A DNA stretch of 64,000 bases from Thermosynechococcus sp. HN-54 (GTDB lineage Bacteria > Cyanobacteriota > Cyanobacteriia > Thermosynechococcales > Thermosynechococcaceae). Both the position numbers and the translations under genes were made by a program. The notes under the pieces were generated by a model. It saw nothing but the letters and a program-made list of their open reading frames with translations, was not told the DNA's origin and ran no database searches. Of the stretch, positions 26,419 to 35,493 are shown piece after piece. The DNA lies in the NCBI RefSeq assembly GCF_023650955.1, contig NZ_CP098039.1, forward strand, positions 434,001-498,000, written 5' to 3'. Each line of letters starts with the position of its first letter. Within the stretch, counting starts at the first letter, position 1.

Positions 26419-27963
26419 TCAGCAAGATTGAGGGAAGCGGCTGCGGTACAAATGAACAATCTTACTCACGACCTCATCGATCCCTAGGTTGTCGGTACAG
26501 ACTTCAATGGCATCAGCCGCTTTGCGAAAGGGGGCATAGGTACGTTGCCGATCAGCAGTATCGCGAGCAGTAATTTGGCTCAACAGCTCCTCGTAGGAGA
26601 GGTCGCATTCTCCCTGCTGCTGTAATTCCTGCCAGCGGCGTTGGGCACGCTCTTCCGGAGAGGCTGTCAAAAAGATCTTCAAACCCGCGTCAGGAAACAC
26701 ATGGGTACCAATGTCTCGGCCTTCGGCAGCAATTCCGCCATTGGCCCCAATCGCCCGCTGTTGTTGTACCATGAGTCGTCGCACACCCCGCAGGGCGGCA
26801 ATTTGGGAGACTCGCTGCGTCACCTCTAGGGAACGAATCGCTTGGCTGATGTCGCGCTCGTTGATCCATACCCGTGGGGGTTGGTGGGGATCACTGCTTT
26901 CTAAGCGCAATTGACAGTGGGCAATCGCCTCCACTACGGCTGGTTCATCGTCGAGATCAATGTGGTTTTCTAGACACCACCAAGTTACCGCTCGATACAT
27001 GGCACCGGTGTCAAGGTACTGCAACCCTAGGGCTTGGGCAGCGCGTCGTGTGACGGTGGACTTCCCCGCCCCCGCAGGGCCATCGACTGCTAGAATCGGT
27101 AACCGCCGATCCAATAGACAATTGTCAATGAGGCGCGTTTGCCCCACCCAACCAGCGATCGCCAGCAGCCCCACGGTCTCAATGCGTTCCAAGGGCACAA
27201 GGGTCTGGGGATGCACCAATTCGGCATAGTCGAGGCGCAACTGCGGAAACTGGCGCAGATGGTTGTGAACCTGCTGCAAGAGATCGCTGGCGGCAAAGCA
27301 GCCCTGATGAAAAGCAGCAGTCGCTACCTCTAGGCTCTGGCTTAGGGCTAAGGCCGTGGCGCGATCGCGCTCACTGAGGTATTGATTGCGGGAACTGAGG
27401 GCGAGGCCATCGACATCGCGGACAATCGGGCAGCTAATGATCTCCACGTCCAGATTCAAATCGGCGACACAGCGGCGAATCATCGCTAACTGCTGGGCAT
27501 CTTTCTGACCAAAGTAGGCGCGATCTGGCTGCACTAGGTGCAACAGCTTCAGGACAATCGTCGCCACCCCGCGAAAATGGCCAGGGCGCGATCGCCCACA
27601 GAGACGCTCTGTTAACTCCCTTGGTGGCTCAACCACCGTGAGACCGTCCATGCCTGCTGGATAGAGTTCACCGACACTGGGTGTAAATAGGATGTTCACG
27701 CCCAACTGCTGGCAAAGGAGGGCATCAGCCTCAAGGGTACGGGGATAGCGGTCTAAATCCTCCTGAGGACCAAACTGAAGAGGATTAACAAAAATACTGA
27801 CAACGACAACATCGCACTCTTGCCGTGCCCGTTGGATCAGGGCAGCGTGACCCCCATGGAGTGCTCCCATTGTGGGCACAAAACCAAGGGTCGTCCCAGA
27901 GGGGAGGGTGGCAAGGGCAGCCTGTAAGCCCGCCGTGGTGGTTAAATGGTAAAACTTACCCAT
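26419..27963 (-). CDS. panC-cmk: Bifunctional pantothenate synthetase / cytidylate kinase
   Basis: A 514-residue fusion found in cyanobacteria. The N-terminal part (1 to about 280) is PanC: LGFVPTMGALHGGH, VVSIFVNPLQFGP, YFGQKDAQQLAMIRR and SSRNQYLS mark the ATP/pantoate sites. The C-terminal part is CMP kinase: P-loop AVDGPAGAGKSTVTRRA, LDTGAMYRAVT, and RDIGTHVFPDA. PanC makes pantothenate from pantoate and beta-alanine, and CMK phosphorylates CMP/dCMP. ATG 27963 is chosen over 28005 because PanC-like sequence begins there. The panB partner lies about 19 kb away. A perfect 14-bp palindrome with a HIP1 core lies just upstream. Confidence 0.95.
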   Translation of the reverse strand: MGKFYHLTTTAGLQAALATLPSGTTLGFVPTMGALHGGHAALIQRARQECDVVVVSIFVNPLQFGPQEDLDRYPRTLEADALLCQQLGVNILFTPSVGELYPAGMDGLTVVEPPRELTERLCGRSRPGHFRGVATIVLKLLHLVQPDRAYFGQKDAQQLAMIRRCVADLNLDVEIISCPIVRDVDGLALSSRNQYLSERDRATALALSQSLEVATAAFHQGCFAASDLLQQVHNHLRQFPQLRLDYAELVHPQTLVPLERIETVGLLAIAGWVGQTRLIDNCLLDRRLPILAVDGPAGAGKSTVTRRAAQALGLQYLDTGAMYRAVTWWCLENHIDLDDEPAVVEAIAHCQLRLESSDPHQPPRVWINERDISQAIRSLEVTQRVSQIAALRGVRRLMVQQQRAIGANGGIAAEGRDIGTHVFPDAGLKIFLTASPEERAQRRWQELQQQGECDLSYEELLSQITARDTADRQRTYAPFRKAADAIEVCTDNLGIDEVVSKIVHLYRSRFPQSC

Positions 27964-28058
27964 AGAGCGTTGGAGGGGCGATCGCCCCGTGCAGTTTTGA
28001 TACAATCTGTCATACTACAGCCCTTTTCACACCGAGAGAAGACATTCAAGCTTGTGAA

Positions 28059-28212
28059 AGCAACGATCAGAGAGGCGGGTTGGGTGTATCCGAATTTTAG
28101 AAAAGGGTTGTCCAACGCTCTTGGCCGCTTTTTCTGACCAAAGTTTGTACATTTGTTGCAAAGACTTTAATCTTTGGGGTAGGTTTTCTAAAATTCGAGT
28201 ACTTTCGTTGCT
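28059..28212. repeat. Nested inverted repeats in a gene-free stretch, candidate structured RNA or small element
   Basis: The 348 bases between panC-cmk and the next gene hold no coding sequence I can support. They do hold concentric inverted repeats: AGCAACGA (28059-28066) with TCGTTGCT (28205-28212), then a perfect 14-bp pair CGAATTTTAGAAAA (28091-28104) with TTTTCTAAAATTCG (28184-28197), then CAAAGA (28159-28164) with TCTTTG (28171-28176). All are properly nested, so one strand could fold into a long stem. It could be a regulatory RNA, a leader of the downstream membrane-protein gene, or a small element with 14-bp terminal repeats. No flanking target duplication is obvious. Confidence 0.5.
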
Positions 28213-28311
28213 CTGTACTAGCTAGCAGTGTAACGCGATCTCAACTTTCATCCCCAACTTAGCGAACGCTCGTTTTTTAACTGCTCAGCATACGCCGCGA
28301 GGATAGCCCCT

Positions 28312-28632
28312 ATGGCCAATGAACTACAAAATGGTTTACAAAAATACCGTTTCGTCTGCACCCTCACCTTCGGGGATATTTATGGCCAAGTCATTGTTTG
28401 GCTGATTGTGATCTTTATTGGTTTGGCTGCGTCCCTCACCCTCTACAACAATCCCGTGCAGGCGTTTCTGGTCGGGGGGCTAATTTTGGTTCTAACCTTG
28501 CCCTTTTTGCTCTTTGCCTTTGTCACCACACTGCTCAACCATATTGAAATGCGACCTGTGACCGTCACAGAGAAGAAAAAGCGCAAAGATGCCGCCGTGG
28601 CCTCAACCACTGAGGTGGCTCCAGCGAATTAA
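28312..28632 (+). CDS. Small two-helix membrane protein upstream of flotillin
   Basis: A 106-residue protein with two predicted membrane helices (VIVWLIVIFIGLAASLTLY and FLVGGLILVLTLPFLLFAF) and a short charged C-terminal tail (EKKKRKD). I do not recognise a family. A GAGGA lies about 11 bases before the ATG. It ends 71 bases before the flotillin gene on the same strand. Flotillin genes in other bacteria often have a small NfeD-type membrane partner; this protein may fill that role but shows no NfeD signature that I can see. Confidence 0.7.
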   Translation: MANELQNGLQKYRFVCTLTFGDIYGQVIVWLIVIFIGLAASLTLYNNPVQAFLVGGLILVLTLPFLLFAFVTTLLNHIEMRPVTVTEKKKRKDAAVASTTEVAPAN

Positions 28633-28703
28633 AGAACCCTTAAAAATAGCGGGCGATCGCCCCCAAAATGCCATACTGGAGTTACCGCTGAGGGGGCAGA
28701 TTG

Positions 28704-30539
28704 ATGCTGTACTGGCTCACATTTCTCCAAGCATTACCCAACCCAGAATTGCCAGCTCCACCCCGAACGCAAACCCAAGCAACGGTACTTGCGGAACCTC
28801 CCCCTCTTGTCATGGGCAGCATGGGTGGGTTGCTTTTCTTTCCCAGTGTGATTGCCGGTATTGTCATTTTACTGCTGCTGAGCATTTGGGCCTATACCCG
28901 CGTCTATGTGATTACCCCCAACAACGAAGCCTTTGTGCGCACGGGGGGTGTTTTTGTGAAGAAAAAAACAGTCATCCTCAATGGTGGCTGCATTGCCCTG
29001 CCAGGGTTCCATGAGTTGACACGGGTGCCCCTGCGAGAAATCTCCATTGATGTGGAACGGACGGGCAAATTGGCGGTGCGTACCCAAGATTACTTGCGGG
29101 CTGATATGCGGGTCACTTTCTATGTCTGTATTAACGCCACCGAGGAAGATGTGCTCACCGCCGCTGCGCGCCTCTCCCAAAATAATCGCATTACTCCGGA
29201 AGACATTAAAAATGCCCTCGAAAAACGCGCTGACGATGCCATTCGTGCCGCGGCAAAACACAAGTCCTTAGCAGAAATTGACTCCGACAAGCTAGGCTTT
29301 GCCCAAGAGGTGCTCAACCTGATGCAGCAGGATCTGCAAAAAGTCGGACTCACGCTCAACAACATTGCTATTTCAGAGGTTCAGGAGAGCGACACCTACG
29401 ACGAAAACAACTTTTTTGATGCCCAAGGGGTGCGGTTGCGCACGGAAACGATTCAACGCTCCATCCAGCAAAAACGAGAAGTCGAACTCTCAACCCGGGT
29501 GGCGATCGAACAAAAGGAACTGGATGCCCAAAAACGCTCTCTGCAAATCGAAGAGGAAAAAGAAGCGGCTCTGTTGAGCCAACGCCTGAAGGTGGAAGCG
29601 CTGAAAGCACAGCGGGAAAGGGAAATTGAGGAGGCCAAAGCAGCAGAGGCAGCCGCGATTCAGCGGGCAAAATTGCTCCAAGCCCAAGCGGTTGAGGAAG
29701 AAGAAATCCGCAAAAGACTCGCCATCCAACAGAAGGAAATTGAGGCCAGCATTGAACTGGAGGAAAAAAATAAACTCCTCAAGGTGACGCAAGCCCAACA
29801 ACAACAGGAGGCAGAAATCGCCGAAATCAGTCGCCAGCAGCAGGTGGAGGCCAACCGTCTGCAAGCCCAAGCAGCTATTGCGGAGTCGGAGCGCCAAGCG
29901 CGCCTTGCCCAAGAGGAGGTGGCGATCGCCATCGCCATGAAGAAAAAAGAAAGTCTGATTGCCGAAGCCGAGCGAGCACGGGCAGAATCCGCGGTCACCA
30001 CCGCCATCGAAGTGGAAAAAGCCGATCGCGAGAAAAACCTAGCCATCATTGCTGCAGAACGGGAAGCGGCTGAAAAGCGGGTGCTAGAGCAAAATGTGGT
30101 GGAGATTGATGTCTTCCGCCGCCGTCGTCAAGCGGAAATTGCCCAGCAGGCAGCTGAACTTGAAGCCGAAGCCATTCGTACCCTTGCTGCTGCCAACCGC
30201 GATAAAGCCCTTGCCGAAGCTGAAGGGATAGAGGCCATGCTCGCAGCGAAGAATGTCATTAGCAACGCCAACCTGACGGCTCAAGTGATTACAGCCCTCT
30301 GGCCAGAACTGGCACCGCAACTGCCCCAAGTGCTCCAAGCCCTTGCCCCCCAACCTGGTGTGATTGGTGACGCCAAAATCTACACTTTTGCCAATGGTGG
30401 GGCAACCCCTGATCTCAATAAATTGCTCCTGTCCACCAGTGGTCTGGCCTTGATCAATGCCCTTTTTGAGGAAGGAAAGCTGGGACAACTCTTAGCGCAA
30501 ATCAAATCCCTGTTGCAGGAAACACCCCCCACTGCCTAA
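28704..30539 (+). CDS. Flotillin-like SPFH-domain protein
   Basis: A 611-residue membrane scaffold protein. It has an N-terminal membrane segment (FFPSVIAGIVILLLLSIWAY), an SPFH/band-7 domain to about 250 (VITPNNEAFVRTGG, VPLREISIDVERTGKLAVRT), a long Glu/Ala-rich coiled coil (about 250-490, many AEAE/EIE repeats) and a C-terminal part with helices. Flotillins oligomerise on membranes and organise lipid microdomains. ATG 28704 is used; the TTG at 28701 is the base-shifted alternative. The reverse-strand openings here come from the highly charged coiled-coil codons. Confidence 0.92.
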   Translation: MLYWLTFLQALPNPELPAPPRTQTQATVLAEPPPLVMGSMGGLLFFPSVIAGIVILLLLSIWAYTRVYVITPNNEAFVRTGGVFVKKKTVILNGGCIALPGFHELTRVPLREISIDVERTGKLAVRTQDYLRADMRVTFYVCINATEEDVLTAAARLSQNNRITPEDIKNALEKRADDAIRAAAKHKSLAEIDSDKLGFAQEVLNLMQQDLQKVGLTLNNIAISEVQESDTYDENNFFDAQGVRLRTETIQRSIQQKREVELSTRVAIEQKELDAQKRSLQIEEEKEAALLSQRLKVEALKAQREREIEEAKAAEAAAIQRAKLLQAQAVEEEEIRKRLAIQQKEIEASIELEEKNKLLKVTQAQQQQEAEIAEISRQQQVEANRLQAQAAIAESERQARLAQEEVAIAIAMKKKESLIAEAERARAESAVTTAIEVEKADREKNLAIIAAEREAAEKRVLEQNVVEIDVFRRRRQAEIAQQAAELEAEAIRTLAAANRDKALAEAEGIEAMLAAKNVISNANLTAQVITALWPELAPQLPQVLQALAPQPGVIGDAKIYTFANGGATPDLNKLLLSTSGLALINALFEEGKLGQLLAQIKSLLQETPPTA

Positions 30540-30899
30540 AACTGCATTGCATACTCCTAAGGTCAAGATTGGATAACTTTACAGCAGGCTGTTGCAGCAA
30601 GTGAACCAATAATTGACTCGATTCGTCTATATTTCCGAAATTCATAGGACTTTATCAATGGGGCAAATATAAAAAAAAGATTAAGAACCGTCAAAGGTCA
30701 GTGTTAGTATTCCGAGGAACAGATTTAGAAATGTTAAGATTCTTAATATATGTGACATATCTCCGCAAACACTGTTAAAGCACCGTTGGCTTGGCCGCGA
30801 TCTTTAGCAGGGGCGATCGCCCACCCTATAGAGTAAAGCGATATTCCTAAGCCTTGGACGAATCACTGCTGTCAACCTTGAGAACGAGCGAGAGGGACT
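30540..30899. other. Gene-free A/T-rich stretch upstream of the sigma factor
   Basis: These 360 bases hold no coding sequence I can support. They contain a dyad TTAAGA-T-TCTTAA at 30734-30746, a HIP1 octamer at 30813-30820 and a TATAGA at 30827 that could be a -10 element for the sigma gene. The stretch from about 30620 to 30770 is visibly A/T-rich compared with its surroundings. The length suggests a regulated promoter region for the sigma factor gene, which is inference. Confidence 0.35.
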
Positions 30900-31847
30900 A
30901 TGGATACCTCAAAAGATTTAGTGCGCACTTACCTACGGGAGATTGGCCGTGTGCCATTGCTCACCCACGAACAGGAAGTGATCTACGGCAAACAGGTGCA
31001 GCAGCTTGCCGCCATGAACGAGATTCGCGAAAAGCTCGCGGCAGAACTCAACCGTGAACCCACCCGTGCTGAGTGGGCGGCAGCCGCTAACATCAGTGAA
31101 GAGGAACTGGAGACGATTATCGAGAACGGTGAGCGCGCTAAACGGAAAATGGTGGAGGCCAACCTGCGGCTCGTGGTCTCAGTGGCCAAAAAGTACATCA
31201 AGCGCAATGTGGATCTCCTTGATCTGATTCAAGAGGGGACGATTGGCATGCAGCGGGGGGTAGAAAAATTTGACCCCACCAAAGGGTATCGTTTCTCCAC
31301 CTATGCCTACTGGTGGATTCGCCAAGCGATTACGCGGGCGATCGCCGAAAAAGGCCGCACCATCCGCCTGCCCATCCACATCACCGAAAAGCTGAACAAA
31401 ATCAAAAAAGCCCAGCGACAACTATCCCAACGTCTTGGTCGCGCTGCCACGATTAATGAACTGGCAGCAGAACTGGAGTTGACCCCTGCCCAAGTGCGGG
31501 AATATCTTGAACGGGCGCGGCAGCCCCTCTCCCTTGATGTCCGTGTCGGCGATAATCAGGATACAGAATTGGGGGAATTGCTCGAGGATCCTTCCATTTC
31601 ACCGGAGGAGTTTGCGGCTCAATCCTCGTTGCGCAGTGACCTTGAACGGCTGATGGCGGATCTGACCCCACAGCAACGCCATGTTCTCTCCCTACGCTTT
31701 GGTCTAGAGAATGGCCAGCCCCTCACCCTTGCCAAAGTGGGCGAACTGCTTAACATTAGTCGCGAGCGGGTACGCCAAATTGAGCGGGAAGCCCTCACCA
31801 AACTCCGCAAACGCCGTGGGGATATTCACGAGTACCTTGCCAGCTAA
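30900..31847 (+). CDS. Group 2 RNA polymerase sigma factor (RpoD-like)
   Basis: A 315-residue sigma-70 family protein without the long acidic N-terminus of the primary SigA. Region 1.2 is [21 protein letters not shown], region 2 includes [41 protein letters not shown], region 3 follows, and region 4 is [18 protein letters not shown] with [20 protein letters not shown]. This matches the cyanobacterial group 2 factors (SigB/C/D/E), which redirect transcription under stress, nutrient or light change. Which member it is cannot be settled here. cobO starts 4 bases after its stop. Confidence 0.92.
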   Translation: MDTSKDLVRTYLREIGRVPLLTHEQEVIYGKQVQQLAAMNEIREKLAAELNREPTRAEWAAAANISEEELETIIENGERAKRKMVEANLRLVVSVAKKYIKRNVDLLDLIQEGTIGMQRGVEKFDPTKGYRFSTYAYWWIRQAITRAIAEKGRTIRLPIHITEKLNKIKKAQRQLSQRLGRAATINELAAELELTPAQVREYLERARQPLSLDVRVGDNQDTELGELLEDPSISPEEFAAQSSLRSDLERLMADLTPQQRHVLSLRFGLENGQPLTLAKVGELLNISRERVRQIEREALTKLRKRRGDIHEYLAS

Positions 31848-31850
31848 CCC

Positions 31851-32453
31851 ATGCTCACCGACGAACAGCACCGCCAAAAAATGCAGCAGCGCAAAGCCGT
31901 GCAGGCTCAACGCCTCGCGGAGCGCACCCGTGAAAAAGGTCTGATTATTGTCCATACGGGTAACGGCAAGGGCAAAACCACGGCGGCTCTGGGCATGGTG
32001 CTGCGTTCCTTGGGGCATGGCTACCGAGTGGCCATTATCCAGTTCATCAAGGGGGCGTGGGAGCCAGCGGAAAAAACAGTTCTTAGCCATTGGTCAGCCC
32101 AACTAGCCTTTCATGCGATGGGGGAGGGCTTCACCTGGGAAACCCAAGACCGCCAGCGGGATATTGCCTGTGCCCAAGCGGCTTGGGAGCTTGCCCTGAG
32201 CTACATCAGGAACCCTGAGTACCGTTTGGTGCTACTGGATGAAATTAACGTTGCCCTGAAGCTGGATTACCTGAATGTCGCGCAAGTGCTGGAGGGTCTT
32301 GCCCACAAGCCAGAAATGACCCACGTGATTCTCACCGGGCGCGGTGCTCCCCCAGCCCTGATTGACGCCGCAGATTTGGTAACGGAAATGACCCTTGTTA
32401 AGCATCCCTTTCGCGAGCAGGGAGTTAAAGCCCAGCCGGGGATTGAATTCTAA
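31851..32453 (+). CDS. cobO: Cob(I)alamin adenosyltransferase CobO/BtuR
   Basis: A 200-residue enzyme that adds the adenosyl group of ATP to reduced corrinoid, a step of B12 synthesis and salvage. It has the P-loop VHTGNGKGKTTAALGMVLRS, IIQFIKGAWEPAE, a conserved YRLVLLDEINVAL (Walker-B-like) and TGRGAPPALIDAADLVTEM near the end. An extra N-terminal basic helix (QHRQKMQQRKAVQAQRLAE) is normal for BtuR. It follows the sigma gene by 3 bases and shares a CTAA tetranucleotide with the convergent phzF-like gene. The cobalt importer lies about 11 kb away. Confidence 0.95.
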   Translation: MLTDEQHRQKMQQRKAVQAQRLAERTREKGLIIVHTGNGKGKTTAALGMVLRSLGHGYRVAIIQFIKGAWEPAEKTVLSHWSAQLAFHAMGEGFTWETQDRQRDIACAQAAWELALSYIRNPEYRLVLLDEINVALKLDYLNVAQVLEGLAHKPEMTHVILTGRGAPPALIDAADLVTEMTLVKHPFREQGVKAQPGIEF

Positions 32454-33247
32454 AGCAGGAGTTCGCCAGCGAAAATCGTAACCGCCTGACCCAATAGCAG
32501 CAGGCGATCGCCCCCATGGGGATGAATTTGAATCACCCCTCCCCGCGCTGAGGCTTGATAGGCCATTAATTCGTCCTTCCCCAGTTTTGCTCGCCAGTAG
32601 GGATACAGGCTACAGTGAGCCGAGCCAGTGACGGGATCCTCAGGGATGCCCAGTTGCGGGGCAAAAAAGCGGGAGACAATGTCGTATTCGGGGTCATCGG
32701 CCTGTGCCGTCACAATCAGTCCCCGACAGGGCAGGCGGGCAATTTCAGCTAAATCGGGTGTCAGCTCTCGCACGGCAACTGTCTCCCCCAGCTCAACCAA
32801 GAGATCGCTCCCCGCTTGCCCCATAAACACTGGGGTGATCCCCAACGCCCCAACAATCAATGCTTCTACCTGCTGATTCTCAAGGGGGGTCACCGGCTGC
32901 TGCGGAAAATCAAGGGCAATCCACTCGCCAAGACGCCGTGCTTGGAGCAAGCCACTGCGGGTATGAAAGTCTAAATCGCCGCTAACCCCCTGATGCTGCC
33001 AGAGGACATGGGCCGTTGCGAGGGTGGCATGACCACAGAGATCCACTTCTGCCACAGGGGTAAACCAACGCAAATGAAAGCCACTGGCCAGCGGTACGAC
33101 AAAAGCCGTTTCCGAAAGATTCATTTCGCGGGCGATCGCCGCCAAGGTCGCATCCTCAAGAAACGCATCTAGAACACAAACCGCCGCTGGGTTGCCGCGA
33201 AAGGGTTCTTGGCTAAAGGCATCAACTTGGTACAGTGGTAGCGGCAT
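32450..33247 (-). CDS. PhzF-family isomerase/epimerase
   Basis: ATG 33247 gives a 265-residue PhzF-like protein: LPLYQVDAFSQEPFRGNPAAVCVLD is the family N-terminus, MNLSETAFVVP carries the catalytic Glu, VDLCGHATLATAHVL and EDPVTGSAHCSLYPYW follow. PhzF-fold proteins are isomerases and epimerases; the substrate is unknown. A start at 33325 would add 26 residues that read through the ndk promoter region. The convergent cobO shares its stop region (32450-32453). Confidence 0.9.
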   Translation of the reverse strand: MPLPLYQVDAFSQEPFRGNPAAVCVLDAFLEDATLAAIAREMNLSETAFVVPLASGFHLRWFTPVAEVDLCGHATLATAHVLWQHQGVSGDLDFHTRSGLLQARRLGEWIALDFPQQPVTPLENQQVEALIVGALGITPVFMGQAGSDLLVELGETVAVRELTPDLAEIARLPCRGLIVTAQADDPEYDIVSRFFAPQLGIPEDPVTGSAHCSLYPYWRAKLGKDELMAYQASARGGVIQIHPHGGDRLLLLGQAVTIFAGELLL

Positions 33248-33302
33248 CCGACCCCCGAAAACCGTAAAATCAATCCTGTAGATCGAGCAGAGGACATACT
33301 GC

Positions 33303-33755
33303 GTGGAACGGACATTTTTAGCCATTAAGCCCGATGGTGTTCAGCGTGGGCTAGTGGGGACGATTATCCAACGATTTGAACAAAAAGGCTACACACTGGT
33401 CGGTCTCAAACTGATGCGGGTCAGCCGCGAATTGGCAGAGCAACACTACGGCGAACACAAAGACAAGCCCTTCTTTCCGGGGCTTGTGAATTTCATTACC
33501 TCTGGACCAGTGGTGGCCATGGTCTGGGAAGGACGCGGCGTGATTGCCACTGCCCGCAAACTGATTGGGGCGACCAATCCTCTCAATGCTGAACCGGGAA
33601 CCCTACGGGGCGATTTTGCCGTGGATGTGGGTCGGAATGTGATTCACGGCTCCGATAGTCCCGAAAATGCCGAGCGGGAAATCAATCTCTGGTTCCAAAC
33701 GCAGGAACTGGTGCCTTGGGAACCGGCCTTTACCTCTTGGGTGTATGAGATGTAG
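33303..33755 (+). CDS. ndk: Nucleoside diphosphate kinase
   Basis: A 150-residue enzyme that transfers gamma-phosphate from ATP to other nucleoside diphosphates. GTG 33303 starts [18 protein letters not shown]. The active-site histidine is in [16 protein letters not shown], and [19 protein letters not shown] is the Kpn-loop region. Length fits the family. Its 3' end overlaps the convergent TerC gene by 26 bases; the shared part encodes the C-terminus of both. Confidence 0.96.
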   Translation: MERTFLAIKPDGVQRGLVGTIIQRFEQKGYTLVGLKLMRVSRELAEQHYGEHKDKPFFPGLVNFITSGPVVAMVWEGRGVIATARKLIGATNPLNAEPGTLRGDFAVDVGRNVIHGSDSPENAEREINLWFQTQELVPWEPAFTSWVYEM

Positions 33756-34470
33756 GCTCATGGGTTGACTTGGAAAGGGTTGGAGGGGTGTCTGGCTCCT
33801 CCACCTCCCGCTTGGAAAAGCCCCACGTAAAGCAAAGCGCAATCAGGCTAATCATTAGCCAGTCAGAAGGCACCAGTTGCGGATTTAGCACGCGAATCAG
33901 CAGCCGCAAACCCACTAGCGTTACCGTAAAGTAACCTGCATCCTCCAGCCGAGGAAATTCTTTGAGCCAGCGGATAAATAGCTCCGCCATAAAGCGCAGC
34001 ATGATCACCCCAATCGTGCCGCCGAGTAATACCAGCCAACGCTCATCCGAGAGGGCGATCGCCGTTGTCACGCTATCGAGGGAAAAGGCCAAATCCGCTA
34101 AGGCCAGCAGGGGCACCGCTTGCCAAAAAGAACGAATCACCCGCTCGTGTTCATGTTCTGGCTCGGTCGTAAAGAAAAAGTACTTTGCCGATAACCACAG
34201 CAGATAGAGTGCCCCCGCCAACTCAAACTGCCAGAATTTCAAGACCCACGTCGCTGTGAGGATTAGCCCAATCCGAAAAACATAGGAAATGGCGAGTCCC
34301 AGATTGAGTGCTCGCCGCTGCTCATCTAAGTTTTCGATGCCTCGTACCAAGGCCGCTAGGGCGATCGCATTATCCGCTGAGAGAACTGCTTCCAGTGCCA
34401 ACAACACCACAAGTAACAACAGGGTATCCAGTCCCCAATTGGGCGAGAGTTCCAATAGTTCATCAATCAT
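33730..34470 (-). CDS. TerC-family membrane protein
   Basis: A 246-residue protein with about seven helices and the TerC pattern of acidic residues in the membrane: [22 protein letters not shown] and [21 protein letters not shown]. TerC-family proteins are linked to metal (often manganese) export and membrane-protein biogenesis in various bacteria, and to thylakoid formation in plants. The C-terminal tail is charged and Pro/Thr-rich. It overlaps ndk at its 3' end by 26 bases. Confidence 0.9.
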   Translation of the reverse strand: MIDELLELSPNWGLDTLLLLVVLLALEAVLSADNAIALAALVRGIENLDEQRRALNLGLAISYVFRIGLILTATWVLKFWQFELAGALYLLWLSAKYFFFTTEPEHEHERVIRSFWQAVPLLALADLAFSLDSVTTAIALSDERWLVLLGGTIGVIMLRFMAELFIRWLKEFPRLEDAGYFTVTLVGLRLLIRVLNPQLVPSDWLMISLIALCFTWGFSKREVEEPDTPPTLSKSTHEPTSHTPKR

Positions 34471-34580
34471 CGGGCGAGGGAAGTTCTCCAGATTTTTGGC
34501 TGCTTATATTTATCGTCGCACAGTAGCGGTACAGCCTTTTTCCCAAGGGGGGAACACCCTCAAATAAGTACAAGGAATCC

Positions 34581-35492
34581 TCAGCCCTGAGGTACGATGC
34601 GGCGGCTAAACTGCTGAATCTCCTCGCGAATGCCTCGTGGTAATTGATTTTGTTTAGCGATGGCTTGCTGGAAGTATTGCTGTGCCTGCGATCGGTTGCC
34701 ACTGGCGGCTAAAATTTGCGCTTTCAGATAAAGGAGTTCTGGATTGTTAGGGGCAAGTGCCAAGGCTTGATCAACGGCGTTTAAGGCTTGCGGCCATTGC
34801 TTGCGATCGCGATAGGCCAAGGCCAAGCCTCGATAACTCAAGTAATTGGGAGCAGCGTAGGTTTGCAGCGTTTCAATGGCCCGATCCATACTGACAAAGC
34901 CGACATTACTGGCAATGCCCCATTCCATAAAACCGCGGATCAGGTTCAATTCCGGATCGCGAGGATTGACAGCTTCGGCTCGCCCCACATGGTCAAGAAC
35001 CCGCTGTACGCGCAACAGAGCGGCTGGGGCACCGGCCACAGGACCTGAGCCAGCATCGGAGATCTCATAGCCAGCGATCAGAAAATGACCGACGGCTTGG
35101 TAAAGGTTCCCCCGCAGGGGATCGCGACTCGTCAGAGCTTGGGCAGCGCGGAGGGTCTCCTCTGCATAGCGTTTGTACCCTGCCCAGTCTTCATTGAGAT
35201 AGGCAATGGCAGCCGCCAATGTCAGGGTAAGGGGTTCGCGGGAATCGCGCTCCAAGGCCGCAGGCAGTAACTCCTTACCTTTGACATAGTTGCCATCGCG
35301 AAAGAGGGCGACAAAGACGGCTTCCGTTTGATCCGAAATCGGTCGCGCCTGTGAGCCGGTACGAAAAGGATCTCCCGCAAGGGCAGCAGTACTCAGTACC
35401 CAGGGGGCGATCGCTCCACTAAGATAGAGAGCAAAGCGTTGCCACAGGCGCAATTGACGTACTTGCACGATCCTCACCTCCGGAGTCTGCAT
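34581..35492 (-). CDS. Secreted TPR-repeat protein (Sll0314/Alr1548-like)
   Basis: A 303-residue protein. Residues about 15-40 (LWQRFALYLSGAIAPWVLSTAAL) form a signal or anchor segment. The mature part contains TPR-like helices, most visibly LSYRGLALAYRDRKQWPQALNAV and PNNPELLYLKAQILAASGNRSQAQQYFQQA. It resembles a conserved cyanobacterial TPR family (Sll0314/Alr1548 type) of unknown role; recalled, not verified. ATG 35492 lies one base from the TTG start of the divergent ECF ATPase, so promoters must sit inside the opposite gene or one start is wrong. GTG 35477 is an alternative. Confidence 0.8.
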   Translation of the reverse strand: MQTPEVRIVQVRQLRLWQRFALYLSGAIAPWVLSTAALAGDPFRTGSQARPISDQTEAVFVALFRDGNYVKGKELLPAALERDSREPLTLTLAAAIAYLNEDWAGYKRYAEETLRAAQALTSRDPLRGNLYQAVGHFLIAGYEISDAGSGPVAGAPAALLRVQRVLDHVGRAEAVNPRDPELNLIRGFMEWGIASNVGFVSMDRAIETLQTYAAPNYLSYRGLALAYRDRKQWPQALNAVDQALALAPNNPELLYLKAQILAASGNRSQAQQYFQQAIAKQNQLPRGIREEIQQFSRRIVPQG

Positions 35493-35493
35493 C

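Noticed and set aside
29490-30488. Several minus-strand frames in the flotillin gene
   Set aside because: They arise from the Glu/Ala/Lys codons of the coiled coil and have no coherent protein character.
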